A stretch of 9,466 nucleotides of DNA. It comes from Methylococcaceae bacterium UBA7658. GTDB taxonomy: Bacteria > Pseudomonadota > Gammaproteobacteria > Methylococcales > Methylomonadaceae. The stretch lies in contig DLHW01000060.1 of assembly GCA_002483425.1 (NCBI GenBank), positions 15,623-25,088 of the forward strand, read 5' to 3'. The stretch's first letter is position 1; every line of letters begins with the position of its first letter. The notes under the pieces were generated by a model. It made no database searches, was not told where the DNA came from, and saw nothing but the letters and a program-made list of their open reading frames with translations. The translations under genes and the position numbers were made by a program. Below are positions 1 through 6,775 of the stretch, one piece after another.

Positions 1-63
1 CATGACTATGGCGCTTATAAGCTCTGCTCAAAGGTTGATGTTGCCGGTAAAAAAACGGAATGA
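1..63 (+). CDS. Possible 3' end of a plus-strand gene (partial, uncertain)
   Basis: Frame 1 is open from the window edge to a TGA at 61-63 and would give a 20-residue C-terminus ending in VAGKKTE. It would converge on nnrS, whose stop codon is at 89-91. No family can be recognised from so short a tail, and a 20-codon open frame is expected often by chance. The opposite strand is also open here. Listed only because the window is cut at this point. Confidence 0.15.
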   Translation, partial: HDYGAYKLCSKVDVAGKKTE

Positions 64-88
64 ATTGATTACGCCGGTCTGCCGCGCG

Positions 89-1264
89 TTAGCCCTCTTT
101 TCCGTCGGCTCTAGGCCCGGTTAGTATCGGTCCGTATTCAAATAGAAATAATAAAAATGCCATGAGCCAGGCCATGCTGGATGTATAAATGACAACTTCG
201 TACCAATCCGGCAAAATAACCGGCAGGAAAATTCTGATAAAAGCAGCCAGGTTGATAGTAACAAAACCAATGGCTATGGTGTTGGGCGCCAATAGCCTGC
301 GACCGGTATGACCTAATGCCACTCTTGCCATCATTCCCAGCGTTAACACGCCGATACCGCCTAAAGTAAATGCGTGTAAGGCGATAGAAGATTGAACCCA
401 TCCGTAAGCGGTCAGCCCAGTCAATGCGAAACCGAGGATTATCCAGCCGTAACCGGTATAAAGCACCCATAGTAACGGCACATACCAAATTTTTTGCGTA
501 TGCCATCCGGCAATACGCACGTAATTAACAAGGCAAGCCAGCACCGATGCCGCTGCTAAAAAGAAACCGGAAATACCGTATATCTGCAATCCGAAAACGA
601 GCACGGCGGAGAGTATTGCTCCGTTATCCAATTGCGGATTCCTGATCGCCAAAGTTCCCGGCAGGCCGCGTTCGGTAAAAAAAGGAAAGACCCGTCCGGC
701 AATAACCAGAATCAGTACAGTGATCGCAGCCACGGTTAATTGCAATCCGGTTTCCGCTACCTTTTCTTTAAGCCCTAGCATTTCGCAATGAATCAGTGCG
801 TTACCAGTCATTAATAGGAGCAATAATACGGTAAAGATCAGATTATGGTACTGTTTAGCCGCGATGACCGGTTTAGTAACTATATAGGCTAGAAGCGGCA
901 AGAAGGCCATATCGGTTAACGCGATTAAGACAACCGGAAGCTGACCGGCGTAAAACGGCAGAATACGGCCATATAGCCATAATAGACATAGACCGGCCAA
1001 TTTTCCGCCGCGCAAGATTACGTGACCGGTCCAATTGCCTACGGCAGTCAATAAAAATCCTGCAATGACTGCGGAGGTATAGCCCAACAGCATTTCATGC
1101 GCATGCCAGTAAATCGGTGTGAAGTAGTTTTCGCTACCCCAACTAGCCCGGTATATAAGGTTCCAAAGCAGTATCAAAATTAAACCGGATAATCCGGCTA
1201 AGCCGAAAAAGGGCCTAAATCCCAAGGCAAATAAAGGGTAATCAAACTGATTTTGATTTTTCAT
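89..1264 (-). CDS. nnrS: NnrS family haem/copper membrane protein
   Basis: 391 residues, close to the usual NnrS length of about 400. NnrS proteins are polytopic inner-membrane proteins reported to bind haem and copper; they are linked to nitric oxide metabolism and protection from nitrosative stress. The chain is almost entirely hydrophobic, with about twelve likely membrane segments. Family signatures visible are PLFALGFRPFF at residues 10-20, WHAHEM at 53-58 with two histidines that are good metal or haem ligand candidates, GRVFPFFTERG at 190-200, H297 in the ALHAFTLGG segment, and LGHTGR at 317-322. The start is chosen because the family signature begins within ten residues of it; there is no clear Shine-Dalgarno sequence. 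It lies downstream of hps-phi on the same strand, 258 bp away and beyond a hairpin, so it probably has its own promoter. In a methanotroph, NO could come from ammonia and nitrite co-metabolism (inference). Confidence 0.93.
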   Translation of the reverse strand: MKNQNQFDYPLFALGFRPFFGLAGLSGLILILLWNLIYRASWGSENYFTPIYWHAHEMLLGYTSAVIAGFLLTAVGNWTGHVILRGGKLAGLCLLWLYGRILPFYAGQLPVVLIALTDMAFLPLLAYIVTKPVIAAKQYHNLIFTVLLLLLMTGNALIHCEMLGLKEKVAETGLQLTVAAITVLILVIAGRVFPFFTERGLPGTLAIRNPQLDNGAILSAVLVFGLQIYGISGFFLAAASVLACLVNYVRIAGWHTQKIWYVPLLWVLYTGYGWIILGFALTGLTAYGWVQSSIALHAFTLGGIGVLTLGMMARVALGHTGRRLLAPNTIAIGFVTINLAAFIRIFLPVILPDWYEVVIYTSSMAWLMAFLLFLFEYGPILTGPRADGKEG

Positions 1265-1302
1265 TAATGTGAGTTCGTCAAAAAACTTATCTTAAAGCAG
1301 GT

Positions 1303-1327
1303 AAAAAGACATTTATAAAATGTTTTT
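1303..1327. promoter_or_regulatory. AT-rich imperfect palindrome upstream of nnrS, candidate operator
   Basis: ACATTT (1309-1314) and AAATGT (1318-1323) form a perfect inverted repeat around ATA. A-rich and T-rich flanks extend the symmetry with one mismatch. It sits about 40-60 bp upstream of the nnrS start. The AAGA..ATTT/AAAT..TTTT look recalls NsrR-type NO-responsive operators, but half-site length and spacing do not fit the NsrR consensus exactly. No FNR/NNR-type TTGAT-N4-ATCAA box is seen nearby. Confidence 0.3.
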
Positions 1328-1389
1328 CCGGCGTTATTGTATTTTTTGCTTGGGGTACGTAGCGAGCGCGCCTAGAAAGGTATTACCGG

Positions 1390-1418
1390 ATTATATCTTT
1401 CCTGTGCGGACTATTGAA
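1390..1418 (-). promoter_or_regulatory. Candidate sigma70 promoter for nnrS
   Basis: On the minus strand a perfect TATAAT lies at 1395-1390, preceded at 17 bp by TTCAAT (1418-1413), a weak -35 match. Initiation would fall near 1383 and give a leader of about 120 nt before nnrS, with the 1303-1327 palindrome inside it. The -10 match is strong and the -35 match poor, so this is only a candidate. Confidence 0.35.
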
Positions 1419-1480
1419 TTTACTGGCGGGGTTGTTACGGCGATGCGGTAATCTCCTACGCAGAAAAATAGTAAGAATGG

Positions 1481-1508
1481 ATTTCAGGGGCCAAAGGACC
1501 CCTGAAAT
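1481..1508 (-). terminator. Hairpin terminator after hps-phi
   Basis: A perfect 10-bp inverted repeat (1481-1490 with 1499-1508; core CAGGGG/CCCCTG) with an 8-nt loop begins 14 bp past the hps-phi stop codon. On the minus strand the stem is followed by a T-rich stretch (CCATTCTTACTATTTTT), not an immediate T-run. On the plus strand it is followed by AT-rich sequence. It is the strongest hairpin in the window and probably ends or attenuates the hps-phi transcript before nnrS. Confidence 0.7.
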
Positions 1509-1522
1509 TTGAATTAAATTTC

Positions 1523-2698
1523 TTACTCTAAATTTGCATGCCGATAACGCATTGCTTCCTCAGGAATGCCTTTTTCATGGATGATGTGCGAGATCGCGCC
1601 TTCCAGGAAAGATAAGGTAGAAAGCTCAAATACCGTACCCATCGGCATACCGAGGACTTTGCCGTATTGGTCGCTACGGCCGATTTGGAAAGTCAGGTCG
1701 GCCATGTCGCCGATAGTAGAGCTGGCTTTGGAACAAATTAGCAATATTTTAGCGCCTTCGGATTGCGCTTTTTTGGTGAACGCAATCAACTGTTCGGTTT
1801 CGCCGGAGCCGGAAATCACGATCAACAAATCGCCTTTCCTGATGCTGGGCGTCACGACTTCGCCGACCATGCTGGTATCGTAGCCACTATGGACAAGGCG
1901 CATCGCAAAGAAACGTCCGACCAAACCCGAACGGCCTGCGCCGGAAACGAAAATCCGGTTGGCGCTATCGAGCATGTCGGTGAGCTGTTGATAATATTCG
2001 TCATGGGTAGCGGCCAAGACGCTGGAGATTTTATCCAGGATCATATCCCGGTGCGTGGTTTTGCCGTCGGCCAATCTACGGATTGTGCGGGCCGCGTCGG
2101 CAGGGCAGGGGGCGCCGTAAATCGCCGCACCGACGACGATGATGTCCGCGCCGGACTCAACAACTTGTTGCACGGTGTTGGCGTTAATGCCGCCTGCGAC
2201 TGAAATCCTAACGTCCAACCCTAAACCGGCAATGGCGTTCAAATCGGCATAAGGGGTATGCCCGGCGGCTTGGGCATCCAGTCCGGTATGCACGCCGATA
2301 ATCCGTGCGCCTAATTTGGCAGCTTCCTTGGCGCATTCCAATTTGTTCGGAACATTGATTAAATCGATTTGCGCTTCGGCTTTGTATTCTTTGGCGGCTT
2401 TTATAACGCCCGCAATCGTTGCTAAACCGGATACGCCCAGCACGGTACAAATATCCGCACCTGCCGCATAAAAAGGTGCCGCTTCGTATTCGCCCGCGTC
2501 CATCGTTTTCAGGTCGACGAGGATCAATTTGTCAGGAAATTTTTCGCGCAAGGCTTTTACGATGTCGATACCGTTATGTTTAATACACGGTGTGCCGATT
2601 TCAAAAATATCCACGAAAGGCGCCGTTTTTTCGGCAAGACTGAGGGTTTGGTCGAAATCTAATGAATCCAAAGCCATTTGAATTAAAGGTGATGCCAT
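1523..2698 (-). CDS. hps-phi: Bifunctional 3-hexulose-6-phosphate synthase / 6-phospho-3-hexuloisomerase
   Basis: 391-residue fusion of the two RuMP-cycle enzymes that fix formaldehyde onto ribulose 5-phosphate and isomerise hexulose 6-phosphate to fructose 6-phosphate. Residues 1-207 are the HPS half, a TIM barrel of the OMP-decarboxylase superfamily: it opens PLIQMALDSLDF, has the DxKxxD motif DLKTMD at 62-67, GVHTG at 135-139 and the phosphate-binding AGGI at 168-171. A short linker around 208-216 joins it to the SIS-domain isomerase half (about 217-391), with VSGAGRSG at 251-258, ISGSGETEQL at 295-304 and MPMGTVFELS at 351-360. Both halves look complete. The start fits the family N-terminus and has the SD TGGAG (2710-2706) 7 nt upstream. 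It is cytoplasmic and divergent from cysM. Such fusions are known from type I methanotrophs and some archaea; methanotrophs carrying one often have separate hps and phi genes too, which are not seen here. Confidence 0.95.
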   Translation of the reverse strand: MASPLIQMALDSLDFDQTLSLAEKTAPFVDIFEIGTPCIKHNGIDIVKALREKFPDKLILVDLKTMDAGEYEAAPFYAAGADICTVLGVSGLATIAGVIKAAKEYKAEAQIDLINVPNKLECAKEAAKLGARIIGVHTGLDAQAAGHTPYADLNAIAGLGLDVRISVAGGINANTVQQVVESGADIIVVGAAIYGAPCPADAARTIRRLADGKTTHRDMILDKISSVLAATHDEYYQQLTDMLDSANRIFVSGAGRSGLVGRFFAMRLVHSGYDTSMVGEVVTPSIRKGDLLIVISGSGETEQLIAFTKKAQSEGAKILLICSKASSTIGDMADLTFQIGRSDQYGKVLGMPMGTVFELSTLSFLEGAISHIIHEKGIPEEAMRYRHANLE

Positions 2699-2738
2699 GT
2701 GTTAACTCCAAAGAATCCTAGTTATTGTTATGGCTAAC

Positions 2739-2767
2739 ATGATAACGCTAAACGGGCTTGAAGTTAA
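2739..2767 (-). promoter_or_regulatory. Candidate sigma70 promoter for hps-phi
   Basis: On the minus strand TTAACT (2767-2762) and TATCAT (2744-2739) are separated by 17 bp. Transcription would start near 2731, giving a 5' leader of about 32 nt that contains the SD at 2710-2706. Spacing and geometry are good and the hexamer matches are moderate. Confidence 0.4.
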
Positions 2768-2870
2768 CTAGCAAAAACACCATAAAAAATTGGCTGCTTG
2801 AGAGATCTTTAAGTGATACAAATTAGTCGTAAATACGCTCAAGATTCCTGCTAATTTCTTCAAGATTTTA

Positions 2871-2879
2871 TGGGATAAT
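2871..2879 (+). promoter_or_regulatory. Extended -10 element for cysM
   Basis: TGGGATAAT carries the TGn extension followed by GATAAT (2874-2879). Initiation near 2886 would leave a leader of only about 25 nt before the cysM ATG. No good -35 hexamer is found 16-18 bp upstream, which is tolerable for an extended -10 promoter. Confidence 0.4.
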
Positions 2880-2910
2880 CAAAGCTGTTTCCGATTTATC
2901 CATTATAAAA

Positions 2911-3801
2911 ATGACCTATCCTACGATTGAAGCCTTTGTCGGCAATACGCCGCTTGTCAGGTTGCAGCGCTTGCTTGCCGATTCCAGCAACACCATTCTT
3001 GCCAAATTGGAAGGCAATAATCCTGCCGGTTCGGTCAAAGATCGCCCCGCATTAAGCATGATTAAACATGCCGAAGCCAGGGATGAGATCAAACCCGGCG
3101 ACCGGCTGATTGAAGCGACCAGTGGTAATACCGGCATCGCATTGGCAATGGCGGCTGCGATCAAAGGCTACAAGATGACCTTGATTATGCCCGACAACAT
3201 GAGCTCCGAACGGATCGCTTCGATGAAAGCCTACGGCGCGGAAATCATCCTGACGCCCGCCGCAGGCAGCATGGAGGCGGCGATTGATTTAGTTAGGGAA
3301 ATGGAAGCAAACGGCGAAGGGCGGATTCTCGACCAATTCGCCAATCCCGACAATCCCCGCGCCCATTACGAAGGAACGGGGCCGGAAATCTGGCGCGATA
3401 CCCAAGGCAAAGTCACCCATTTCGTCAGTTCGATGGGCACGACCGGCACGATCATGGGTACTTCCCGTTTTTTGAAAGAGCAAAATCCCAACATCCAAAT
3501 CATCGGCGTACAGCCGGAGGGCGAATCCAAAATCCCGGGCATTCGTCGCTGGCCGCAGGAATATCTGCCGAAAATTTACCAAGCCGACCGGGTAGACCGC
3601 ATTATCGAAGTCGATCAACTCTCCGCCGAGCAAACCACGCGCGAACTGGCCGCAAGGGAAGGTATTTTTGCAGGCGTTTCATCGGGTGGGGCGGTTTCCG
3701 CTGCGCTGCGTTTGTCGGAAGAGTTATCCGGTGCGGTCATTGTGGTGATTATTTGCGACCGGGGGGACCGGTATTTGTCTACAGGGGTGTTTCCGAGTTA
3801 G
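2911..3801 (+). CDS. cysM: Cysteine synthase B (O-acetylserine sulfhydrylase B)
   Basis: 296 residues, PLP-dependent fold-type II enzyme making L-cysteine from O-acetylserine and sulfide or, for the CysM type, thiosulfate; cytoplasmic. The Schiff-base lysine is K43 in GSVKDRPA. The substrate-binding loop TSGNTG is at residues 70-75, and the phosphate-binding loop appears in SSMGTTGT near residues 173-180. The C-terminus keeps ICDRGDRYLSTGVF, seen in CysM proteins. RPALSMI after the lysine, where CysK-type enzymes usually have RIA, also favours CysM. Length is just under the E. coli enzyme (about 303), and the protein appears complete. The ATG fits the family start, but there is no recognisable Shine-Dalgarno sequence before it (the preceding bases are CATTATAAAA). 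The gene is divergent from hps-phi and followed by the IS1 relic, so it is probably monocistronic. Confidence 0.94.
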   Translation: MTYPTIEAFVGNTPLVRLQRLLADSSNTILAKLEGNNPAGSVKDRPALSMIKHAEARDEIKPGDRLIEATSGNTGIALAMAAAIKGYKMTLIMPDNMSSERIASMKAYGAEIILTPAAGSMEAAIDLVREMEANGEGRILDQFANPDNPRAHYEGTGPEIWRDTQGKVTHFVSSMGTTGTIMGTSRFLKEQNPNIQIIGVQPEGESKIPGIRRWPQEYLPKIYQADRVDRIIEVDQLSAEQTTRELAAREGIFAGVSSGGAVSAALRLSEELSGAVIVVIICDRGDRYLSTGVFPS

Positions 3802-3883
3802 CTTGCTTAAATTTTAAGCATAACCCATCTAACTGAGAGTATCCGCGTTATTGAATATTTCGCATTGCTAACATAAATACAGA

Positions 3884-4588
3884 TAGTGTATAAGTTTTGG
3901 CGTATTCAGGTGCCTTTAGAGGCCGTATGGATTGTCCAAAATGAGGCAGCTAGACTACCTGCAAAGATAAGCGAGTCAATGTTACTTGTGCAAGGATCGT
4001 AATCACCATTACACTGTTGTGCAACGCTCCTGAGCTGGACATCAGGTCTATTGAGTGTTGTGCTTGGGTTGTTTTGCTATGTCACGATCTTGGATTAGAC
4101 AGGGCGTTTGACGAGCAATAGGAGAGGGTTAAGAGAGCGGCAGCGTTGTGCAGGTAGTCGAGATCGACGAGATCCACAGCCACGTTGTTTTAAAAAAACT
4201 ATTCTGGCTATACCCGCAGAGCAGCATCAGTGGCTCACTGTGGATCGCGTGGGAAGAGAATCCTCGGTTGCACTGGGAAAACCCTTGGCGTTAAAACCGC
4301 GGAAAGCTGTGACAAGCCTAAGCGCCAGTGATAACTGGCGAAGTGATGGCGGATTCTATATCCTTTGGGTATTGCAACCTTTCCATGCCTTTGTCCTTGA
4401 AGACCGGCGCGCAATCGAAAACGGAGACCTTTAGCCTTGAAGGCTACAATAGCTTGTACAGGCATTTCCTCGCCAGACTTCGCCGTAAGTTAAAATGCTA
4501 CGGCAAATGCCAAAGATGTTGGAATATTTCATAAAGCGGCTGACAGCTAAAATACAACATGAAACTAAGTATAGTTAATTAGCACTAC
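3884..4588 (+). mobile_element. Degenerate IS1-family insertion sequence (approximate ends)
   Basis: About 700 bp between cysM and the MFS gene has the content and order of an IS1-family element: zinc-finger start, DDE-transposase fragments, then C-terminus and right end. The size fits the family (about 0.7-0.8 kb). Proposed ends are weak: the left sequence TAGTGTATAAGT near 3884 resembles the reverse complement of the right end, TAGTGCTAATTAACT (read back from 4587). No target-site duplication can be made out. The element is inactive because its transposase frame is broken several times. Confidence 0.65.
3927..4578 (+). pseudogene. IS1-family transposase, multiply frameshifted remnant
   Basis: No intact frame, but IS1-type transposase pieces appear in collinear order. 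At 3927 MDCPK is followed by a TGA where the second zinc-finger Cys is expected, then GS and a TAG. At 3983-4027, in another frame, is YLCKDRNHHYTVVQR. At 4154-4186 is VVEIDEIHSHV, with the first catalytic Asp. At 4240-4260, in a further frame, is VDRVGRE. At 4321-4344 the SDNWRS stretch, with the second catalytic Asp, is readable. At 4412-4510 is the diagnostic C-terminal block (SKTETFSLEGYNSLYRHFL, then ARLRRK). One more shift gives KMLEYFIKRL from 4513, ending at TAA 4576-4578. At least four frame changes and two in-frame stops are needed, so it is an old relic. Short open frames at 4108-4434 and 4328-4534 are fragments of this gene, not separate genes. Confidence 0.8.
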
Positions 4589-4602
4589 TAAAAAGCAACA
4601 AA

Positions 4603-4607
4603 AAGGA
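4603..4607 (+). promoter_or_regulatory. Ribosome binding site of the MFS gene
   Basis: AAGGA lies 6 nt upstream of the ATG at 4614 and supports that start. It falls only about 15 bp beyond the proposed right end of the IS1 relic, so little native upstream sequence remains between relic and gene. Confidence 0.65.
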
Positions 4608-4613
4608 TTCCGA

Positions 4614-5885
4614 ATGTCTCAAATAAATAAGGTAATTGCTTCCACAATGGTAGGCAATGGCCTGGAATGGTACGACTATGCTTTATACGGCACATTCACC
4701 GCGCTGATTAGCAAACATTTTTTCCCCTCCGGTGACGATGCCGTTGCGTTGATCGCAACCTTTGGGATTTTTGCCGCGGGTTTTTTAATGCGGCCTTTGG
4801 GTGCAATGTTCTTCGGTTATTTCGGCGATAAATACGGGCGCAAAAACGCGCTGGCTTTATCGATCTTGTTGATGGCGATTCCCACAGCCTGCATCGGTTT
4901 ATTACCTACGTACAAGGAAATCGGCATCTGGGCACCCATTCTCTTAACGGTCATTCGATTGGTCCAGGGCGTCGCAGTCGGCGGCGAGTTCGGCGGCTCC
5001 ATCGTTTACTTAGTCGAACATGCCTCACCTAAAAACAAAAACCGGATGGGTAGCCTGTCCATGTTAAGTATGCTGGTGGGTTTATTATTTGGTGCTGGAA
5101 TTGCTGCGGGATTGGCGCATTTTATGAATCCTGAGGATTTCGACATCTGGGGTTGGCGCATACCTTTTATTCTAGGGTTTTTTATCGGCGTCATCGGTCT
5201 GTATATCCGCACTAAACTGAACGAAAGTCCGGTATTCTTAGAAGCTAAGGAAGCCGGCCGCACTTCCGAGGCCCCCATTAAAGAGGCGCTACGGCAGAAT
5301 CATAAAGAAATATTTCTAGGAATTGGTATTTACCTTGCTGTCACCATACCGTTTTATATTCAAACGGTGTTCATGCCGAGTTTTATGGTGAAGTTTCTTA
5401 AATTTTCTTCCTCGGATTCTTTACTGATTTTTACCTTGAGTTTATTAACCATGATGATCGTCGCACCGGTTTCAGCTTGGTTTAGCGATACAAAAGACCG
5501 AGAAATCGTGCTTAAAGTCTTATTAATTCTGTATGTTGCATTTGCAGTGCCTTATATCTATCTGCTGGAAATGAAAACATTTACTGTCGTACTGATTGCG
5601 CAAATTACTTTTTCCGCTATTTTAGGGGCTTACATAGCGCCGATACCCACCTTGGTCGTCGAAATTTTTCCGACCAAAACACGCTACACCGGCATGTCTT
5701 TGGCTTGCAATCTGGCGGCGGCGATATTCGGCGGCACCGCGCCCATTTTGGTGACGAAAATGATTACTCTGATGGGTTCGAATTCCCCTATTTCGTTTTA
5801 TATCATCGTGGCCGCTTGCGGCTCTTTTTTCTGTGTCGCCTCGGTGCGAACGCGCAAACATCACGATTTATTATATTTGGTGTAA
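4614..5885 (+). CDS. MFS transporter, metabolite:H+ symporter (MHS) family
   Basis: 423 residues and about twelve membrane segments; an inner-membrane secondary carrier, presumably proton-coupled. MHS hallmarks are GNGLEWYDYALYG at residues 14-26, RPLGAMFFGYFGDKYGRK at 60-77 (MFS loop 2-3 motif, GDKYGRK at 71-77) and RLVQGVAVGGEFGG at 115-128, followed by a charged loop. This group includes ProP, the citrate carrier CitA, the alpha-ketoglutarate carrier KgtP and the shikimate carrier ShiA. The substrate cannot be told from sequence alone. The C-terminal tail is short (RTRKHHDLLYLV) and lacks the long coiled coil of osmosensing ProP, which argues against that specific role. Start supported by AAGGA at 6 nt. 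The gene follows the IS1 relic directly, and its promoter may lie inside relic sequence; a TATAGT at 4570-4575 is a possible -10 without a good -35. Confidence 0.88.
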   Translation: MSQINKVIASTMVGNGLEWYDYALYGTFTALISKHFFPSGDDAVALIATFGIFAAGFLMRPLGAMFFGYFGDKYGRKNALALSILLMAIPTACIGLLPTYKEIGIWAPILLTVIRLVQGVAVGGEFGGSIVYLVEHASPKNKNRMGSLSMLSMLVGLLFGAGIAAGLAHFMNPEDFDIWGWRIPFILGFFIGVIGLYIRTKLNESPVFLEAKEAGRTSEAPIKEALRQNHKEIFLGIGIYLAVTIPFYIQTVFMPSFMVKFLKFSSSDSLLIFTLSLLTMMIVAPVSAWFSDTKDREIVLKVLLILYVAFAVPYIYLLEMKTFTVVLIAQITFSAILGAYIAPIPTLVVEIFPTKTRYTGMSLACNLAAAIFGGTAPILVTKMITLMGSNSPISFYIIVAACGSFFCVASVRTRKHHDLLYLV

Positions 5886-6048
5886 AAACCGTTGTTTAGT
5901 TTTTAGCTTACAGCTTTAGGGTTATGAGTTTTAATTGCCGATCTGGTCTACACTTTACACAATCTAACTGTTCTTAATACCGGTAATTTTTTGCCGTTAG
6001 CAGAGCGATTGTTCACACAAAAAAATAGAGATTTTAGGGCGGTTTGTC

Positions 6049-6687
6049 ATGAAAATACACTTCTTACCATCATTGTTTGCAGTCGTTTTCGCAACCTTTT
6101 CTTCGCCAGTTTGGAGCGAAAAAATAATTTTTAAATGTAAGAACGAAAAAGGCGATTTGGTTTATCAAAAATCGGCTTGCGGAGCTAACGCAGAAACTTT
6201 GGATTCTTGGTCGCCCAAAGAACAGCCGGTTGAGGCCGAGGCCGAAAGCGATACGCAAACAGATGAGCAAAACAGCCCAAAAAAGAAGGAGCCGGTAGTC
6301 TTAACCTTGCAACAAAATATCAGCGGTCATTACAAGGCTACAGGCAGTATCAACAACAAACCGCTAAACTTCGTCGTCGACACCGGGGCAACTCTGGTTT
6401 CTCTGCCTGAATTGATCGCTCACGAGGCATCAATTTATTGCGACGAAAAAATAAAAGTCGACACTGCGAACGGAGCCGTCGATTCTTGCACGGCAAAGAT
6501 TAATGAGCTTAAATTTGGCCCCTTCATTATTAAAGACGTAACCGCCGTTCTGCAATCTAATTTAGAACAGCCCTTACTCGGGATGAATGTTTTGCAATTA
6601 TTTAAGATCGAACAAAATAGCGGCGAAATGAAATTGACTGTTCTTGAAAATGCCAAATCGAATAATAACGAAAATTCGCCGCCTTAA
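6049..6687 (+). CDS. Secreted DUF4124 / retropepsin-like aspartic protease family protein
   Basis: 212 residues. Residues 1-23 form a Sec signal peptide (basic start, hydrophobic core, SPVWS before EK), so the product is periplasmic or secreted. Residues 24-50 resemble a DUF4124 module (IFKCKNEKGDLVYQKSACG) with C30 and C44. A charged, low-complexity linker covers about 55-82. Residues 84-200 match the bacterial clan AA retropepsin-like family: active-site FVVDTGAT with D111, the hydrophobic strand FIIKDVTAVL, and the C-terminal LLGMNVLQLFKI at 176-187. Such proteins carry one DTG motif and presumably act as homodimers (family knowledge). C131 and C147 in the protease domain could form a disulfide. 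Substrate and role are unknown. AGGG (6036-6039) lies 9 nt before the ATG. The 163 bp after the MFS gene suggest separate transcription. Confidence 0.85.
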   Translation: MKIHFLPSLFAVVFATFSSPVWSEKIIFKCKNEKGDLVYQKSACGANAETLDSWSPKEQPVEAEAESDTQTDEQNSPKKKEPVVLTLQQNISGHYKATGSINNKPLNFVVDTGATLVSLPELIAHEASIYCDEKIKVDTANGAVDSCTAKINELKFGPFIIKDVTAVLQSNLEQPLLGMNVLQLFKIEQNSGEMKLTVLENAKSNNNENSPP

Positions 6688-6703
6688 CGTCTGTAAACGA
6701 CTC

Positions 6704-6728
6704 AGCCGGTAGTAATAATTTATCGGCT
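6704..6728 (+). terminator. Weak hairpin between convergent genes
   Basis: AGCCGGTA (6704-6711) pairs with TATCGGCT (6721-6728), eight base pairs including one G-U, around a 9-nt AT-rich loop. It starts 17 bp after the protease stop codon. The nearest T-run (6741-6745) begins 12 nt beyond the stem, so this is at best a weak intrinsic terminator for the plus-strand gene. The reverse strand has no T-run after the stem. Confidence 0.3.
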
Positions 6729-6775
6729 TATCATCGCTAGTTTTTATAGTATTTTAAGAGCTTTTCGATCGTTAA

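Noticed and set aside
1566..2203. Plus-strand open frames antisense to hps-phi (105 and 146 codons)
   Set aside because: They lie wholly opposite a clearly conserved enzyme gene and encode no recognisable domain; open antisense frames are common over GC-rich conserved codons.
3805..3819. GCTTAAA-T-TTTAAGC palindrome right after cysM as a terminator
   Set aside because: Almost all A/T pairs, a loop too small to form without breaking pairs, and no T-run after it.
4108..4534. Hypothetical proteins of 108 and 68 residues (plus strand) and 76 residues (minus strand)
   Set aside because: The two plus-strand frames are pieces of the frameshifted IS1 transposase, and the minus-strand frame is antisense to it; none is a gene in its own right.
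4614..5885. Naming the MFS gene proP
   Set aside because: The core resembles the MHS family in general, but the osmosensory C-terminal coiled coil is absent and the substrate is not predictable.
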